The position numbers were made by a program, and so were the translations under genes. DNA of 44,613 bases, from positions 82,407 to 127,019 of the forward strand of contig JADGBZ010000001.1 of the NCBI GenBank assembly GCA_015231175.1, given 5' to 3'. The DNA is from Magnetococcales bacterium (GTDB taxonomy: Bacteria; Pseudomonadota; Magnetococcia; Magnetococcales; DC0425bin3). Shown piece after piece: positions 18,855 through 27,754 of the stretch (positions are counted from its first letter, which is position 1; each line of letters starts with the position of its first letter). The notes beneath the pieces are model-generated. The model did not search any database. It was given only the letters and a program-made list of their open reading frames with translations, and was not told where the DNA came from.

Positions 18855-18885
18855 GTGACCACTCAGCCCCCTTGCAAGAAAAGCG
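18855..18885 (+). repeat. MITE-like repeat, left-end fragment
   Basis: GTGACCACTCAGCCCCCTTG followed by CAAGAAAAGC matches the left terminus and first 30 bases of the dispersed element. The rest is missing. It sits between the oppB-like start and the end of the membrane glycosyltransferase gene. Confidence 0.6.
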
Positions 18886-18922
18886 CAGTGACATCTCTTG
18901 TCAACATAGCGCCTCCCATCGA

Positions 18923-20902
18923 TCACGGCAACGCCCAAGAGAAATCGGATCCCAAAGGCCTGGTTTCGCTGAAGGCGCCATTGCCCCCTGCCGGAGCCGG
19001 GTTGGAAACGGCTACGGAGTGGCTGCGGTTTGCAGCAAGGATCATCAGACCAGGGATATCGGGACGGCGCGAAAGCGGCAGTTTGATCGTCTCCTGGAGA
19101 TGATAGTGCCGAAACAGCCACGTCCATACCGTGCCTGCATAGTCGCGGAGAGAGGAAAATCCATACTCCGGCATGGGCCGAAAAAGCAGGAGGATGAAGT
19201 CGGGATGGGCCTTTTCCAGGATGCCAATAACCTCATCCTGGGAATACACAGTCAAATCCGGGGGCAGCAGTTTGATCAAACGGGACGGATTCGTTACCTG
19301 GTGAAGAAAATTGAACATGACGCCCTCGGGCAGGACAACGAAGGTCTGCCAGGGTTTCAAGCTCTCCCGGACCCACCTGTCCACCTCGCCGTGAAGGTAC
19401 CAGTAGGGCTGTTTTGCATGGGCCATAAACTGATTGCAGCCCGTACCGATACTTTTTGTCATATCGCGGGTTCTGTGGTGGTTCAACCCTGCCATCATGC
19501 ACAGGACCAGGGAGAGAAAAATCACGGCGAAACGACCGAGCCAAATCGGTTCATGACCTGACTTTGGTTTCAAGCGACTCCAATCGCCAACGAGGAAGGC
19601 GGCCAGGAACACAACGCAGGGCGTGGACAGGATGATACCAAAGCTGTAGATCCCGGGATTGAGCAGGACACGCCCCTCCAAAGTCAGGGCGAAGGCGCCC
19701 CATGCCAGCATCATCAGGCTCCGCATGTCGAACCGGCTCCCCTTGCAAACCGGGAACCCCCTGACCAGGTACCAGAAGAGAACCCCCAACGCCAGCAAGG
19801 ATCCCCCCCGGAACCCCCCATCGAAGAGATACGCATCCAGGTCCGTCCAGATCGCGGCCAGCACGGCCAAAAAAACCGCCATGACGGGTTGCGTCCGGCT
19901 GAGTCCGCTCCCTGGGGGGTAGAGCGGGTGGAGAAGTTTCCGGGACACAGCCATGATCAGGCCAAGAACCGCAGCCGAAAGCGCCATGAAAGCGATATGG
20001 CGCAAGGGGGCGTCGGTTCCCATCGATTTTTCCTGGAAGTAGGTGCCCACGTAGTGGTGGCCGTACAGATGGCTCCAGGAACCCGAAATGACCTTGAGGT
20101 TGATGACAAGGGATTGATCCGGGTAGAGAAACTTGAACAGAAGCAAAAACGAGAACGCCGGCGCCAGGGCGAGCCCCAGCGCCCCGGGCAGAAGGGGAAT
20201 GATGCGCGGAAAACCCGGAGACGGCCTGACCATCAGAAGGGTGACCACCAGCAAAAAAGCAACCATCACAGCAAGAAAAGGCTCTGGCTTGGTGAGAAAA
20301 ACCATGCCGACCAGCAGCGCCGCAAGATAAAAGAAAAGGGATTTTCGGGTCGTCGTGAAGAGGGAGAGGGACAACAGACAAGAGATGGCCAGGATGAATC
20401 CATGGGTCAGCGCATTGGCATAGGGGGCCACGAAATTGAAGAGGGAAGAGTCCGACAAGGAAAACACGGGAATCAGGATGAACGACAATGCGGCGAACAA
20501 TCCCGCCAATACCCCCTGGCAGCGCAGGAAATACCAGTAGATGGCCATACTGCCCCATGCCGCCCAGACCAGGTTGGACCACAGCAGGGTCTGCACACAG
20601 GCGCCGAACAGGTGGTACATCAGGGCGTTGTAATAAGTCGAGAAGGGACCATGGTCCACATGGATATCCGTCAGCGGTCGCTTTCCGTCCAATACCGCCC
20701 AGGGAAGGTAGAGTTCGCGACCGAAATCAATGACGGGATTGACCCACATGAGCCAGCTGTCCCAGGCCATGACCAGAAAGAGCGTGGCTATCAGGGCAGG
20801 AGCCAGGATATGCACGAAATGCCCTGCCGGGTTCCCCGGAAAAAAACCTGATCGGGGTTCAAAGTTTGATGACATCATTTCGTGGCACGCCTGCATCGAC
20901 AT
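18923..20902 (-). CDS. Polytopic membrane protein, GT-C glycosyltransferase-like
   Basis: A 659-residue inner-membrane protein with about ten or more hydrophobic segments and a soluble C-terminal part. Near the N-terminus, after the first helix, it has VNPVIDFGRELYLPWAVLDG and HVDHGPFSTYYNALMYHLFG. This acidic first-loop arrangement is typical of lipid-linked-sugar-dependent (GT-C/PMT-like) glycosyltransferases. Acceptor and sugar are unknown. The first ATG is taken; ATGs at 20878 and 20875 (MMSSNFEPRSG) are plausible because no strong ribosome site decides. It lies upstream of the importer operon, on the same strand. Confidence 0.7.
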   Translation of the reverse strand: MSMQACHEMMSSNFEPRSGFFPGNPAGHFVHILAPALIATLFLVMAWDSWLMWVNPVIDFGRELYLPWAVLDGKRPLTDIHVDHGPFSTYYNALMYHLFGACVQTLLWSNLVWAAWGSMAIYWYFLRCQGVLAGLFAALSFILIPVFSLSDSSLFNFVAPYANALTHGFILAISCLLSLSLFTTTRKSLFFYLAALLVGMVFLTKPEPFLAVMVAFLLVVTLLMVRPSPGFPRIIPLLPGALGLALAPAFSFLLLFKFLYPDQSLVINLKVISGSWSHLYGHHYVGTYFQEKSMGTDAPLRHIAFMALSAAVLGLIMAVSRKLLHPLYPPGSGLSRTQPVMAVFLAVLAAIWTDLDAYLFDGGFRGGSLLALGVLFWYLVRGFPVCKGSRFDMRSLMMLAWGAFALTLEGRVLLNPGIYSFGIILSTPCVVFLAAFLVGDWSRLKPKSGHEPIWLGRFAVIFLSLVLCMMAGLNHHRTRDMTKSIGTGCNQFMAHAKQPYWYLHGEVDRWVRESLKPWQTFVVLPEGVMFNFLHQVTNPSRLIKLLPPDLTVYSQDEVIGILEKAHPDFILLLFRPMPEYGFSSLRDYAGTVWTWLFRHYHLQETIKLPLSRRPDIPGLMILAANRSHSVAVSNPAPAGGNGAFSETRPLGSDFSWALP

Positions 20903-21312
20903 GCGGCGGACACATTCCCGTCAGTGTACCGCATGTCATGTGATCGTCATTCGGGGACATTTTTTCCGGGTCTTATCGTCAGCCCTGCCTGGCTCACTCC
21001 CGCATTGTGCAACCCGCCGGTCGCGCCATGTCGAAAAGGACGGATGTTTCGGTGAATGACGATTGGATTCGGGCGATGGAGACACACCTGCCTCAGGAGC
21101 AGAGTATCAGAAACAAAACACAAAGATCATCCGGAAAAAGAAACTATCAGGGAAATCGCAATTGTAAAGAACGTGCCGCCGATCCCTGTTTTCACACCTG
21201 CAGTGCGTCCGCATTCTGGAAAGCGATCATGGCATCGGGTGTGTCCATGTCAAATGCGACTGCCCTGAACGGAAGTTATACAGACTTGACTTGCTGAGAG
21301 TCCGCCCGCATC
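20903..21312. other. Intergenic region with a 43-bp shared repeat
   Basis: About 410 bases between divergent genes. It must hold promoters for both, but none is clear by eye. Bases 21225-21267 match 27287-27330 on the opposite strand with about six differences. No credible gene was seen. Confidence 0.5.
21225..21267 (+). repeat. 43-bp dispersed repeat, copy A
   Basis: The segment contains GTCCATGTCAAATGCGACTG. It recurs in reverse orientation around 27287-27330 as CCCATGTCAAATGCGATTGC. About 37 of 43 positions agree by eye. It is unrelated to the 147-bp element and is perhaps a remnant of an insertion sequence or lost gene. Confidence 0.6.
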
Positions 21313-22521
21313 ATGTCTGGATGGGGGATTTGGCGTCTCCGGCAACGTGGCTGGTTTCGGATCGCCCTCGCTTCGAGGAACATGCGCGAACGTTACCGTC
21401 ATACCGCCTGGCTCCATCTCAAGAGAGGCGATGTCGGCTGGTTGGTTCGTCAGGCCGTGAAGGGGCTGGCGATCCCCCTGTCGCGGCGTCTTGGACGACC
21501 TCTGTGTGGACCGGTGGTCGCTGTTGTTTCCCCTTCCTTTCGCTGCAACCTGCGCTGCTTCATGTGTGGCATTCGTCGCCCCGAAACTGCGGTGGAAAAG
21601 GGAACCGGAGATCTGGCTGCCTGGACCGATGTTTTACGCCAACTCAACCGTCTTGGCGTCAGCGGCATCGCCTTCAGCGGTGGTGAACCTCTGTTGTTGC
21701 CCTGGATCCTTGATCTTTGTTCCGTGGCCCGCGACTTGTCGTTGCCGTTTCACCTCAATACCAATGGTCTGCCGATGACCGAAAAGATCGCGGATGCGCT
21801 TTTGCGCATCGGTCCGACCTCGGTGGCCGTATCCCTTGACAGCTCCGACCCGGAGATCAATGACCGGTTGCGTGGTCCAGGCGCTTTTCAAGGAGCTTGC
21901 CAGGCGCTGAAATGGCTGGTGGCCGCCCGGCGCCGCACCGGTGCCGAAAGTCGTATCTCCCTGGCCTCTGTCATCAGCCGCCCATCCCTGCCGACACTTT
22001 CGGAGACTTTTGACTTGGCACGGAAACTTGGCGCCGATACCGTTTCCCTGGTGCCGGTGCGCCCGACCTTTGGTTTCACAACCCCATCCGGGAAGAAGGA
22101 CGACACCAGGGAGGGGAGGACGGGTTGGACGGAGGAAGAGGCACGCACTGCCATGAAAATACTCCGAACCCGGGAAGCAGCCGGTCAGGCCGACATTTCC
22201 GCCGGATTGATCGACACTTTGCCGGATTTTTTTGCTGACCGTCCCTTTCCCGGTCCCTGTTTTGCCGGCTATGCAAGCCTGGTCATCGGACCGGAGGGGC
22301 AGGTTCATCCCTGCCTTCCTTTCATGGAGAAGGGCATCTCCAGCGGATCGGTGTTTGACCAGGGCGTGATCGAAATCTGGAAATCGTCGGCTTATGCGGC
22401 TTTGCGCGGGCAGACCACCACCTGTCGAGCCTGCTTTGTTCCCTCCCATCAGGAACTCAATCTGACACTGGGTCGCTGGTCCTCCGGCGCAGGATTTTCC
22501 GCCGATCCGCCCGTTCCCTGA
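21313..22521 (+). CDS. Radical SAM protein with SPASM-like C-terminus
   Basis: A 402-residue cytoplasmic radical S-adenosylmethionine enzyme. The cluster motif CNLRCFMC (Cys78, 82, 85) follows VVAVVSPSFR. FSGGEPLLLPW and HLNTNGLPM are the SAM-binding strand motifs. The C-terminal region has PCFAGYASLVIGPEGQVHPC and CRACFVPSH, resembling a SPASM/twitch auxiliary-cluster region. The N-terminal 65 residues are basic. Substrate is unknown. The neighbouring membrane glycosyltransferase and UDP-galactopyranose-mutase-like gene suggest a role in glycan or lipid modification. The ATG lacks a clear ribosome binding site, so the start is uncertain. Confidence 0.82.
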   Translation: MSGWGIWRLRQRGWFRIALASRNMRERYRHTAWLHLKRGDVGWLVRQAVKGLAIPLSRRLGRPLCGPVVAVVSPSFRCNLRCFMCGIRRPETAVEKGTGDLAAWTDVLRQLNRLGVSGIAFSGGEPLLLPWILDLCSVARDLSLPFHLNTNGLPMTEKIADALLRIGPTSVAVSLDSSDPEINDRLRGPGAFQGACQALKWLVAARRRTGAESRISLASVISRPSLPTLSETFDLARKLGADTVSLVPVRPTFGFTTPSGKKDDTREGRTGWTEEEARTAMKILRTREAAGQADISAGLIDTLPDFFADRPFPGPCFAGYASLVIGPEGQVHPCLPFMEKGISSGSVFDQGVIEIWKSSAYAALRGQTTTCRACFVPSHQELNLTLGRWSSGAGFSADPPVP

Positions 22522-22556
22522 AAGGGCGGAGGTAATCGATCAGACACCCCATGTCA

Positions 22557-22704
22557 GTAACCATTCAGCACCCGGCAACGAATCGGGATCCAGGGGACTG
22601 GCTCCCTGGCTTAGTCCAGGGCAGCGCCCTGGTGGGGTTCGGGGCGAAGCCCTGACAAAGGCTTTCCTGTCCTGGCTTTTCTTGAAGGGGTACTGAACAG
22701 TTAC
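22557..22704 (-). repeat. 148-bp MITE-like repeat, near-intact copy
   Basis: Bounded by GTAACCATTCAGCACCC and, at the other end, the inverse of GTAACTGTTCAGTACCCC. The interior is the element in reverse orientation, with the CCAGGGCAGCGCCCTGG hairpin and GGTTCGGGGCGAAGCCCTGA. No target-site duplication is visible, so the insertion is old or was rearranged. It fills most of the gap between the radical SAM gene and the flavoprotein gene. Confidence 0.9.
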
Positions 22705-22789
22705 GGTCGGAGTTCTCCTCCGGCGCAACAGGAAAGATCTGCCATGATCTCTCACGCTGTAGCTCCATGGACAATGGCAGGAGGCCATG

Positions 22790-24247
22790 ATGGCTGATCA
22801 CAGTTTTCGATCCATATCCCCATGGACCGCATCATCTGCCCCCCCTTTTACCATCCTGGGTGGCGGCGCCGCCGGTCTCATGATTGCCTGGTCGCTTGTT
22901 CGCCGGGGAGAGCATTACCTGCTCCTGGAGAAAGACCGCATCCTGGGCGGAAATGCCATGACCTTTCAGCACGGCCCCTTTCGCTATGATTCCGGCGCCC
23001 ATCGTTTCCACGACAAAAACCCGGAGGTGACCAAAGCATTACGGGCACTGATGCCTGGAAAGCTGAGCCGGATTCATATGCCCAGCCAGATTCTCGACCA
23101 GGGGCGACGTTTCGATTTTCCCCTGACCTCCCTCAATCTTGTTGGCAATCTCGGCGCAGTGGAGGGGTGGCGGGCCTTGCGTGACTGGCTGCAACGTCCT
23201 TCCCTGCCTGATTCCCGGTCAACCCCCAGTTTCCGATGCGAGGCGGAGGCGGCTTTTGGCACTTACATCGCCGAGAGGTTCCTTTGTCGATATTCCGAAA
23301 AACTTTGGGGGATCCCGGCCCATCTCTTGTCGTCGGCGGTGTCTGGTTCTCGAATCAAGGGCTTGACGGCCAGCGGCCTTGTCAGGGAGGCCCTGCTGGG
23401 AAAAAGGCGCCATGTGACCCACCTGGATGATGCTTTCCTCTATCCCCGTGATGGCATCGGTGATCTCGTCCATGCCCTGGTACGGGAGGTCGAACAGGCT
23501 TCCGCCGCTGGTCCCGTGCCGGGTTGGGGGCTGCGCCGAGCTGCACCGATCACCCGCCTGTTCCATCGGGAAGGACGGATCACCGCAGTTGAGATCGCCG
23601 GCAACCGGCAGCGGCAGCCGGTACGAGAGGTCATTTCGACTCTTCCGATCACCCACTTGGTCAAAATGCTTGATCCAGCACCGGAAGCAGCCACTCTCGC
23701 CGCTGCCGGCGCCCTGCGTTTTCGCCATGTGGTGCTACTGGCCCTATTTCTTGATGTCGACCAGGTCTCGAACCATGGCTCCCTTTATTTTCCCGATAAA
23801 CAGATCCCTTTTACGCGCGCTTGTGAACCCAAAAACCGCTCCGTGGCCATGGCCCCGGTCGGCAGGAGTTCCCTGGTCCTGGAGATCCCCTGCCAACGAC
23901 GTGATCCCTTGTGGACCACCTCCACCAAAGAGTTGACGGCAATGATGACCACTCATCTGGAAAAATTGCAGCTGATCAAGGCAAGCACCATCATGGGCGC
24001 CGCCAGCCACCGTATGGTCCAGGCCTACCCGATCCTGGACCTTGCAAGCATCCCGGCGCTGGCTACCCTGCGGCAATATCTGGGTGGTTTTGCCAACCTT
24101 CATCTCTTTGGCCGGAATGGCACCTTCACTTATCTCCATCTCCACGACCTCTTCCACCAGGCCGGGAAGCTTGCCGACCGACTTGCCGGCCAATCCGGGC
24201 CGATCGGAGCCGGCCTGGACCGATCTTTCTCCTGCATGGACGGTTGA
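22790..24247 (+). CDS. FAD-dependent oxidoreductase, UDP-galactopyranose mutase/protoporphyrinogen oxidase-like
   Basis: A flavoprotein of about 485 residues. It has an N-terminal FAD-binding Rossmann motif, ILGGGAAGLMIAWSLV, then LLLEKDRILGGNAMTF. The motif YSEKLWGIPAHLLSS and YPRDGIGDLVHALV are common in NAD(P)-binding amine-oxidase-type proteins of polysaccharide clusters that are related to UDP-galactopyranose mutase. AGGAGG lies five bases before the second ATG (22790) and two before ATG 22787, so the second is preferred. It probably rearranges or oxidises a nucleotide sugar or lipid. The radical SAM gene precedes it on the same strand. Confidence 0.78.
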   Translation: MADHSFRSISPWTASSAPPFTILGGGAAGLMIAWSLVRRGEHYLLLEKDRILGGNAMTFQHGPFRYDSGAHRFHDKNPEVTKALRALMPGKLSRIHMPSQILDQGRRFDFPLTSLNLVGNLGAVEGWRALRDWLQRPSLPDSRSTPSFRCEAEAAFGTYIAERFLCRYSEKLWGIPAHLLSSAVSGSRIKGLTASGLVREALLGKRRHVTHLDDAFLYPRDGIGDLVHALVREVEQASAAGPVPGWGLRRAAPITRLFHREGRITAVEIAGNRQRQPVREVISTLPITHLVKMLDPAPEAATLAAAGALRFRHVVLLALFLDVDQVSNHGSLYFPDKQIPFTRACEPKNRSVAMAPVGRSSLVLEIPCQRRDPLWTTSTKELTAMMTTHLEKLQLIKASTIMGAASHRMVQAYPILDLASIPALATLRQYLGGFANLHLFGRNGTFTYLHLHDLFHQAGKLADRLAGQSGPIGAGLDRSFSCMDG

Positions 24248-24259
24248 CACATGAACATG

Positions 24260-24406
24260 GAGACTCCTCGCCACCCTTGCAAGAAAAGCCTGGACATGAA
24301 AGCCTTTGTCAGGGCTTCGCCCCGAACCCCACCAGGACTCTGTCTCAGGCCCTGCCAGGGAGCCAGCCCCCTGGACCCCGATGCGTGGCCGGGTGCTGAA
24401 CAGAAC
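24260..24406 (+). repeat. 147-bp MITE-like repeat, ends partly decayed
   Basis: The interior CTTGCAAGAAAAGCCTGGAC, GTCAGGGCTTCGCCCCGAAC and CCAGGGAGCCAGCCCCCTGG is close to the intact copy. The right end GGGTGCTGAACAGAAC retains most of the terminal repeat. The left end GAGACTCCTCGCCACCC matches about 11 of 17. It ends one base before the lipB stop codon, between converging genes, where its hairpins could end transcription. Confidence 0.85.
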
Positions 24407-24407
24407 T

Positions 24408-25046
24408 CTACTCCACCCAGCATGCGGAAAAAACCCCTGCAAACACCCGCAGGAAAATCTCTTCGAGCGTTTCCCGATCCACCCGGTATCCCAACGCCGC
24501 CAGAGAGGTCACCGGTCGATCGGTAAACCCGCAAGGAATGATCCCGGCAAAGTGGCGCAGATCCGGTTCCCGATTGAGGGAGAGCCCATGCGAGGTCACC
24601 CGGCGCCGGATCCGCACGCCAAGGGCGCCGATCTTGGCCGTTCCCACCCAGATCCCCGGGCCAGCCGAATCCCGGACCGCCGTCACTCCCAAAACGGCCA
24701 GGGTCTGGATGACACACTCCTCCAGACGCCACACATGTTGCCGCACATCCCGGGCCTGCGCCCCAAGGTCAAACAATACGTAGGCCACCAGCTGCCCCGG
24801 ACCATGATAGGTGACCCGACCGCCCCGGTCGGTCTCCACAACCGGAATGGACTCCCCCACCGGCGATGCATCAAGCACTTCCGTCCGCCGACCGGAACGT
24901 CCCATGGTATAGACTGGCATATGCTCGGTCAAAATCAGCGCATGGGGGGAGTGTCCGGCAAGAATCGCCTCCACAATCCGCCGTTGTTCGGCCAGGGAGT
25001 CGGCATAGGCCTGCCGCTCATGCCGGATCAGGCGAAACGCATTCAT
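24408..25046 (-). CDS. lipB: Lipoyl(octanoyl) transferase LipB
   Basis: Transfers octanoyl groups from acyl carrier protein to lipoate-dependent enzymes, the first step of lipoyl cofactor assembly. The 212-residue length is normal. Motifs are [20 protein letters not shown] near 74-93, catalytic Lys138 in GTAKIGALG and catalytic Cys172 in [14 protein letters not shown]. The start [14 protein letters not shown] overlaps the lipA stop (ATGA), so the two are coupled. The upstream open frame is only the lipA repeat read in another frame. It acts with LipA, encoded next door. Confidence 0.95.
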   Translation of the reverse strand: MNAFRLIRHERQAYADSLAEQRRIVEAILAGHSPHALILTEHMPVYTMGRSGRRTEVLDASPVGESIPVVETDRGGRVTYHGPGQLVAYVLFDLGAQARDVRQHVWRLEECVIQTLAVLGVTAVRDSAGPGIWVGTAKIGALGVRIRRRVTSHGLSLNREPDLRHFAGIIPCGFTDRPVTSLAALGYRVDRETLEEIFLRVFAGVFSACWVE

Positions 25047-26008
25047 CGATCCGATTGCCGCGCTGCGGCCACTTGGGAGGAGGCGCCATAAAGCTGTGCT
25101 GCGGCCACTTGGGAGGAGGCGCCATAAAGCTGTCGTGCCTGATGCGACGAGCGCGCCAAAGGGTGGCTCGCAACCCCGGTAAAACCCAGAGCCAGGGCCC
25201 GTTCCCGCAGTTGTGCGAACCACTCGGGGGGACGGTAGGACAGCACCGGATGGTGCGCCAGGGAGGGGCGCAGGTATTGACCCACGGTCAACAAGGTCAC
25301 GCCGGCCTGACGTAAATCGACCAGCAACGCCTCCACCTCGTCATCCTGCTCACCCAGCCCGACCATGAACCCGGATTTGATCGCCAAACCGGGAGCGAGA
25401 TCCCCCGCCCGCCGCAAAACCCCCAGCGAATAGTCGTAGCCAGAGACTGGCCGCACCGTGGCATAGAGCCTCGGCACCGTCTCGATATTGTGGTTGAAAA
25501 TGGTCGGTCCGGCTGCCACCACCTGCTCCAGGGCGCCTGGTTTGTCACGAAAATCCGGGGTCAACACCTCCACCACCGGCTGGATATCCAGGGTGTGCAA
25601 TTGCGCGATACAGGCGGCAAACTGGCCCGCTCCCCCATCCGGCAGATCATCCCGATCAACCGATGTGATCACCACATGGGCAAGCCGCATCTCCCGAACA
25701 GCCGTTGCCAGCCGCACGGGCTCATCTGGATCCAGAGGTCCAGGCCGGGCTGTGGTCACGGCGCAAAAGGCGCAACGACGGGTGCAGAGATTGCCCAAAA
25801 TCATGAATGTGGCCGTTCCGGCATGCCAGCACTCTCCCATGTTCGGACAGGAAGCCGATTCACAGACCGTATGCAACCGGTGCCGGCGCACCACTTCCTG
25901 CACCGAACGAAATCCCTCCGAAGTCGGCGCCCGAACCTTGAGCCAGTGGGGTTTGCCGGCCAGAGAACCAACCCCCTGGGAAGGCCCGGTGCGCTGTCCG
26001 ATAGCCAT
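25043..26008 (-). CDS. lipA: Lipoyl synthase LipA with duplicated C-terminal tail
   Basis: Radical SAM enzyme that inserts two sulfurs into protein-bound octanoyl groups. Length is 321 residues. The auxiliary cluster cysteines are at 49, 54 and 60 ([12 protein letters not shown]) and the radical SAM cysteines at 75, 79 and 82 (CTRRCAFC). The C-terminal serine motif ARSSHQA is present. After it the protein ends in two identical 12-residue units, [12 protein letters not shown], from a 36-bp tandem duplication. It overlaps lipB by four bases and follows the DHH gene by three, forming one operon. Confidence 0.96.
   Translation of the reverse strand: MAIGQRTGPSQGVGSLAGKPHWLKVRAPTSEGFRSVQEVVRRHRLHTVCESASCPNMGECWHAGTATFMILGNLCTRRCAFCAVTTARPGPLDPDEPVRLATAVREMRLAHVVITSVDRDDLPDGGAGQFAACIAQLHTLDIQPVVEVLTPDFRDKPGALEQVVAAGPTIFNHNIETVPRLYATVRPVSGYDYSLGVLRRAGDLAPGLAIKSGFMVGLGEQDDEVEALLVDLRQAGVTLLTVGQYLRPSLAHHPVLSYRPPEWFAQLRERALALGFTGVASHPLARSSHQARQLYGASSQVAAAQLYGASSQVAAARQSDR
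25062..25133. repeat. 36-bp tandem duplication in the lipA tail
   Basis: Two perfect adjacent 36-bp units at 25062-25097 and 25098-25133, each beginning GCTGCGGCCACTTGGGAGGA. They are in frame with lipA and repeat [12 protein letters not shown]. Copy number could vary between strains. Confidence 0.93.
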
Positions 26009-26011
26009 ATC

Positions 26012-27145
26012 TCAGGACTCCACACCCATTTTTTGAAAAAATTTGTGGCGAATCTTGTTGCTGAAAGCCTCCCATTTGACATCGGCCAAGGCGGGGTCAT
26101 CATGACCGGAAAGAAACCCCAGGGGAATTTCAAACCCTCCAGCATTGCTCTTGCCGCCACCATAATAGTGCCCTTCCTCGTCCTGTCCCAAAGCCTCTTT
26201 CAGAAAGGCATCCGGGGCAAGAGTTTGCTTGTTGGTGCGCAACGAACCCTGGATCACCTCCCGCCCCTCCGGGTAGGTGATGACGCCGTAGACGATCGCC
26301 GTATGGACCGTCTCTTCGGTGATCAAAAAATCGGCGGCCTGGGGAATGGCATCCCGATCATCGGAACGCAGGTAACCTATGCCGGAAATACAAAAATTTT
26401 CCCGCATGACGCGATGGGCCAAGGCGATGCGAATCACCTCCATGACCTTGTGGTTTCTCTTTTGGTGCATGATTTCAAACAACAGAGACTGGTCCACCAG
26501 GGGTTGGAGAAACATGGCCGCATGAAAATCCAACGGTTTGGCATACACCAGGGCATGCGTGTCGGAGATGATGCCATGCATCAAGGCCGTAGCCAGACGC
26601 CGATGATCCGAACGTGAGTTTTTCAACTCCAGCAGGCCACACTGAAGATAGCTGGTGAAAATCGACGCGCTTGCCCCCACCATACGCAGATCCAAAAATT
26701 GCGGGTGCAACCGCTCCTGATCCACATGGTGATCCACCACCATCAGCACCGGCACCCCGGCGCGTTCCAAAAATTCCGTCATGTGGGACGTGGTCCCCTG
26801 ATTATCAAAAAACACGGCCCCTTGATAGCGGCCCCGAGGAATCTCCGCCTCCTTCCACTGGGTCAGGGAAATGTCCAACAAGTTGATGAGAGCCAAATTT
26901 TCCTGATGACTGATGCGGCCTGCATAAAGCAGTTCCACCTCGATGCCAAAATTTTCCGACAACAATTTGTACCCAAAAGCGCTGGAGATGGCATCAGGAT
27001 CCGGAAAATCCTGCAATATCACGGCATGTCGCTCCCCATTGCGCCCCTGCAACAACCGCCGCAATTCGGCTGCTTTCTCCTCGCCGACATCGCCGGCGGG
27101 TGAACACGGTGGTGGAGACTCCTCCCCGGCATTTTTCTGGGTCAT
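26012..27145 (-). CDS. DHH-family phosphoesterase
   Basis: A 377-residue protein of the DHH/DHHA1 superfamily, which includes nanoRNases, c-di-AMP/pApA phosphodiesterases and RecJ. Metal-binding motifs are visible: ILQDFPDPDAISSAFG, FFDNQGTT, VVDHHVDQERLH, HGIISDTHAL and the C-terminal GGGKSNAGGFEIPLGFLSG. The ATG at 27145 is chosen; the frame opens nine codons earlier. It is the first gene of a tight operon with lipA and lipB, three bases before lipA, but no direct link with lipoate is known to me. The substrate is probably a short oligonucleotide or cyclic dinucleotide product. Confidence 0.85.
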   Translation of the reverse strand: MTQKNAGEESPPPCSPAGDVGEEKAAELRRLLQGRNGERHAVILQDFPDPDAISSAFGYKLLSENFGIEVELLYAGRISHQENLALINLLDISLTQWKEAEIPRGRYQGAVFFDNQGTTSHMTEFLERAGVPVLMVVDHHVDQERLHPQFLDLRMVGASASIFTSYLQCGLLELKNSRSDHRRLATALMHGIISDTHALVYAKPLDFHAAMFLQPLVDQSLLFEIMHQKRNHKVMEVIRIALAHRVMRENFCISGIGYLRSDDRDAIPQAADFLITEETVHTAIVYGVITYPEGREVIQGSLRTNKQTLAPDAFLKEALGQDEEGHYYGGGKSNAGGFEIPLGFLSGHDDPALADVKWEAFSNKIRHKFFQKMGVES

Positions 27146-27286
27146 ATCCACCCCCTGGCCAGGGTGCAGCACCCTGGACTGCTTGTTTTATCCCATGCAA
27201 CGAACCCGGTACAAACGGCCCACAGTATCCGAGGGCACACGCCCGTGGATTGTCCCGGCAAACCACCACCTTTGTCCAGAGATCAT

Positions 27287-27330
27287 GCAGGGCAATCGCA
27301 TTTGACATGGGCATACCCAAGGCCACGATC
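27287..27330 (-). repeat. 43-bp dispersed repeat, copy B
   Basis: The minus strand reads through CCCATGTCAAATGCGATTGC and matches copy A at 21225-21267 with about six differences. It directly precedes the truncated MITE-like copy. Confidence 0.6.
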
Positions 27331-27335
27331 CACTT

Positions 27336-27452
27336 TTGATATGAAAGCCTTTGTCAGGGCTTTGCCCCGGCCCCCTCCTGGACACTGTGCAAGGCCCTGT
27401 CAGGGTGCCAGCCCCCTGGACCCCGGTGCGTGACCGGGTGGTGAATGGATGC
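27336..27452 (+). repeat. MITE-like repeat, left-truncated copy
   Basis: Begins inside the element at TTGATATGAAAGCCTTTGTC, so about 33 bases of the left end are missing. It continues through CCAGCCCCCTGGACCCCGGT to a decayed right end GGGTGGTGAATGGATGC. It lies 77 bases upstream of the intact copy, in the same orientation. Confidence 0.8.
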
Positions 27453-27521
27453 GCACGGATTTCCCTTTCCATTGCCCCGGGATCTGCGGCATCCTGCGCA
27501 GGCGGCAGGGTCGTTTTGGAT

Positions 27522-27684
27522 CAGGCAACGTAACTATTCAGCACCCTTTCAAAAAAAGCCTGGATATGAAAGCCTTTGTCAGGGCTTCGCCCCGAACCCC
27601 ACCAGGACTCTGTCCTGGACCTGCCAGAGAGCCAGCCCCCTGGACCCCGATTCGTGGTCGGGTGCTGAATAGTTACCAGGCAAC
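27522..27684 (+). mobile_element. Intact 147-bp MITE-like element with 8-bp target duplication
   Basis: The element spans 27530-27676. The left end GTAACTATTCAGCACCC and the right end GGGTGCTGAATAGTTAC are perfect inverted repeats of 17 bases. It is immediately flanked by CAGGCAAC on both sides (27522-27529 and 27677-27684), a perfect 8-bp target duplication. It encodes no transposase. Internal hairpins include GGGCTTCGCCC and CCAGCCCCCTGG with its partner. GTAA termini plus 8-bp duplications are known for IS66-family elements, so movement by an IS66-type transposase elsewhere in the genome is the best guess. Confidence 0.93.
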
Positions 27685-27754
27685 AATATCTTCTGGTCCG
27701 CCGGACCCATAACGGTGGAAAAATCGGCAGGTTCAATGTATCGGGAGATCTGGC

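Larger units (their letters stand above)
27146..27754. other. Repeat-rich intergenic region without genes
   Basis: About 609 bases between the divergent DHH and OsmC-like genes. It contains the 43-bp repeat copy B, a truncated MITE-like copy, the intact MITE-like copy with its target duplication, and presumably both promoters. Open frames here are read-through of repeats. Confidence 0.7.

Noticed and set aside
25047-25223. 59-codon N-terminal extension of lipB
   Set aside because: It is the lipA coding repeat read in another frame; LipB normally begins near [12 protein letters not shown].
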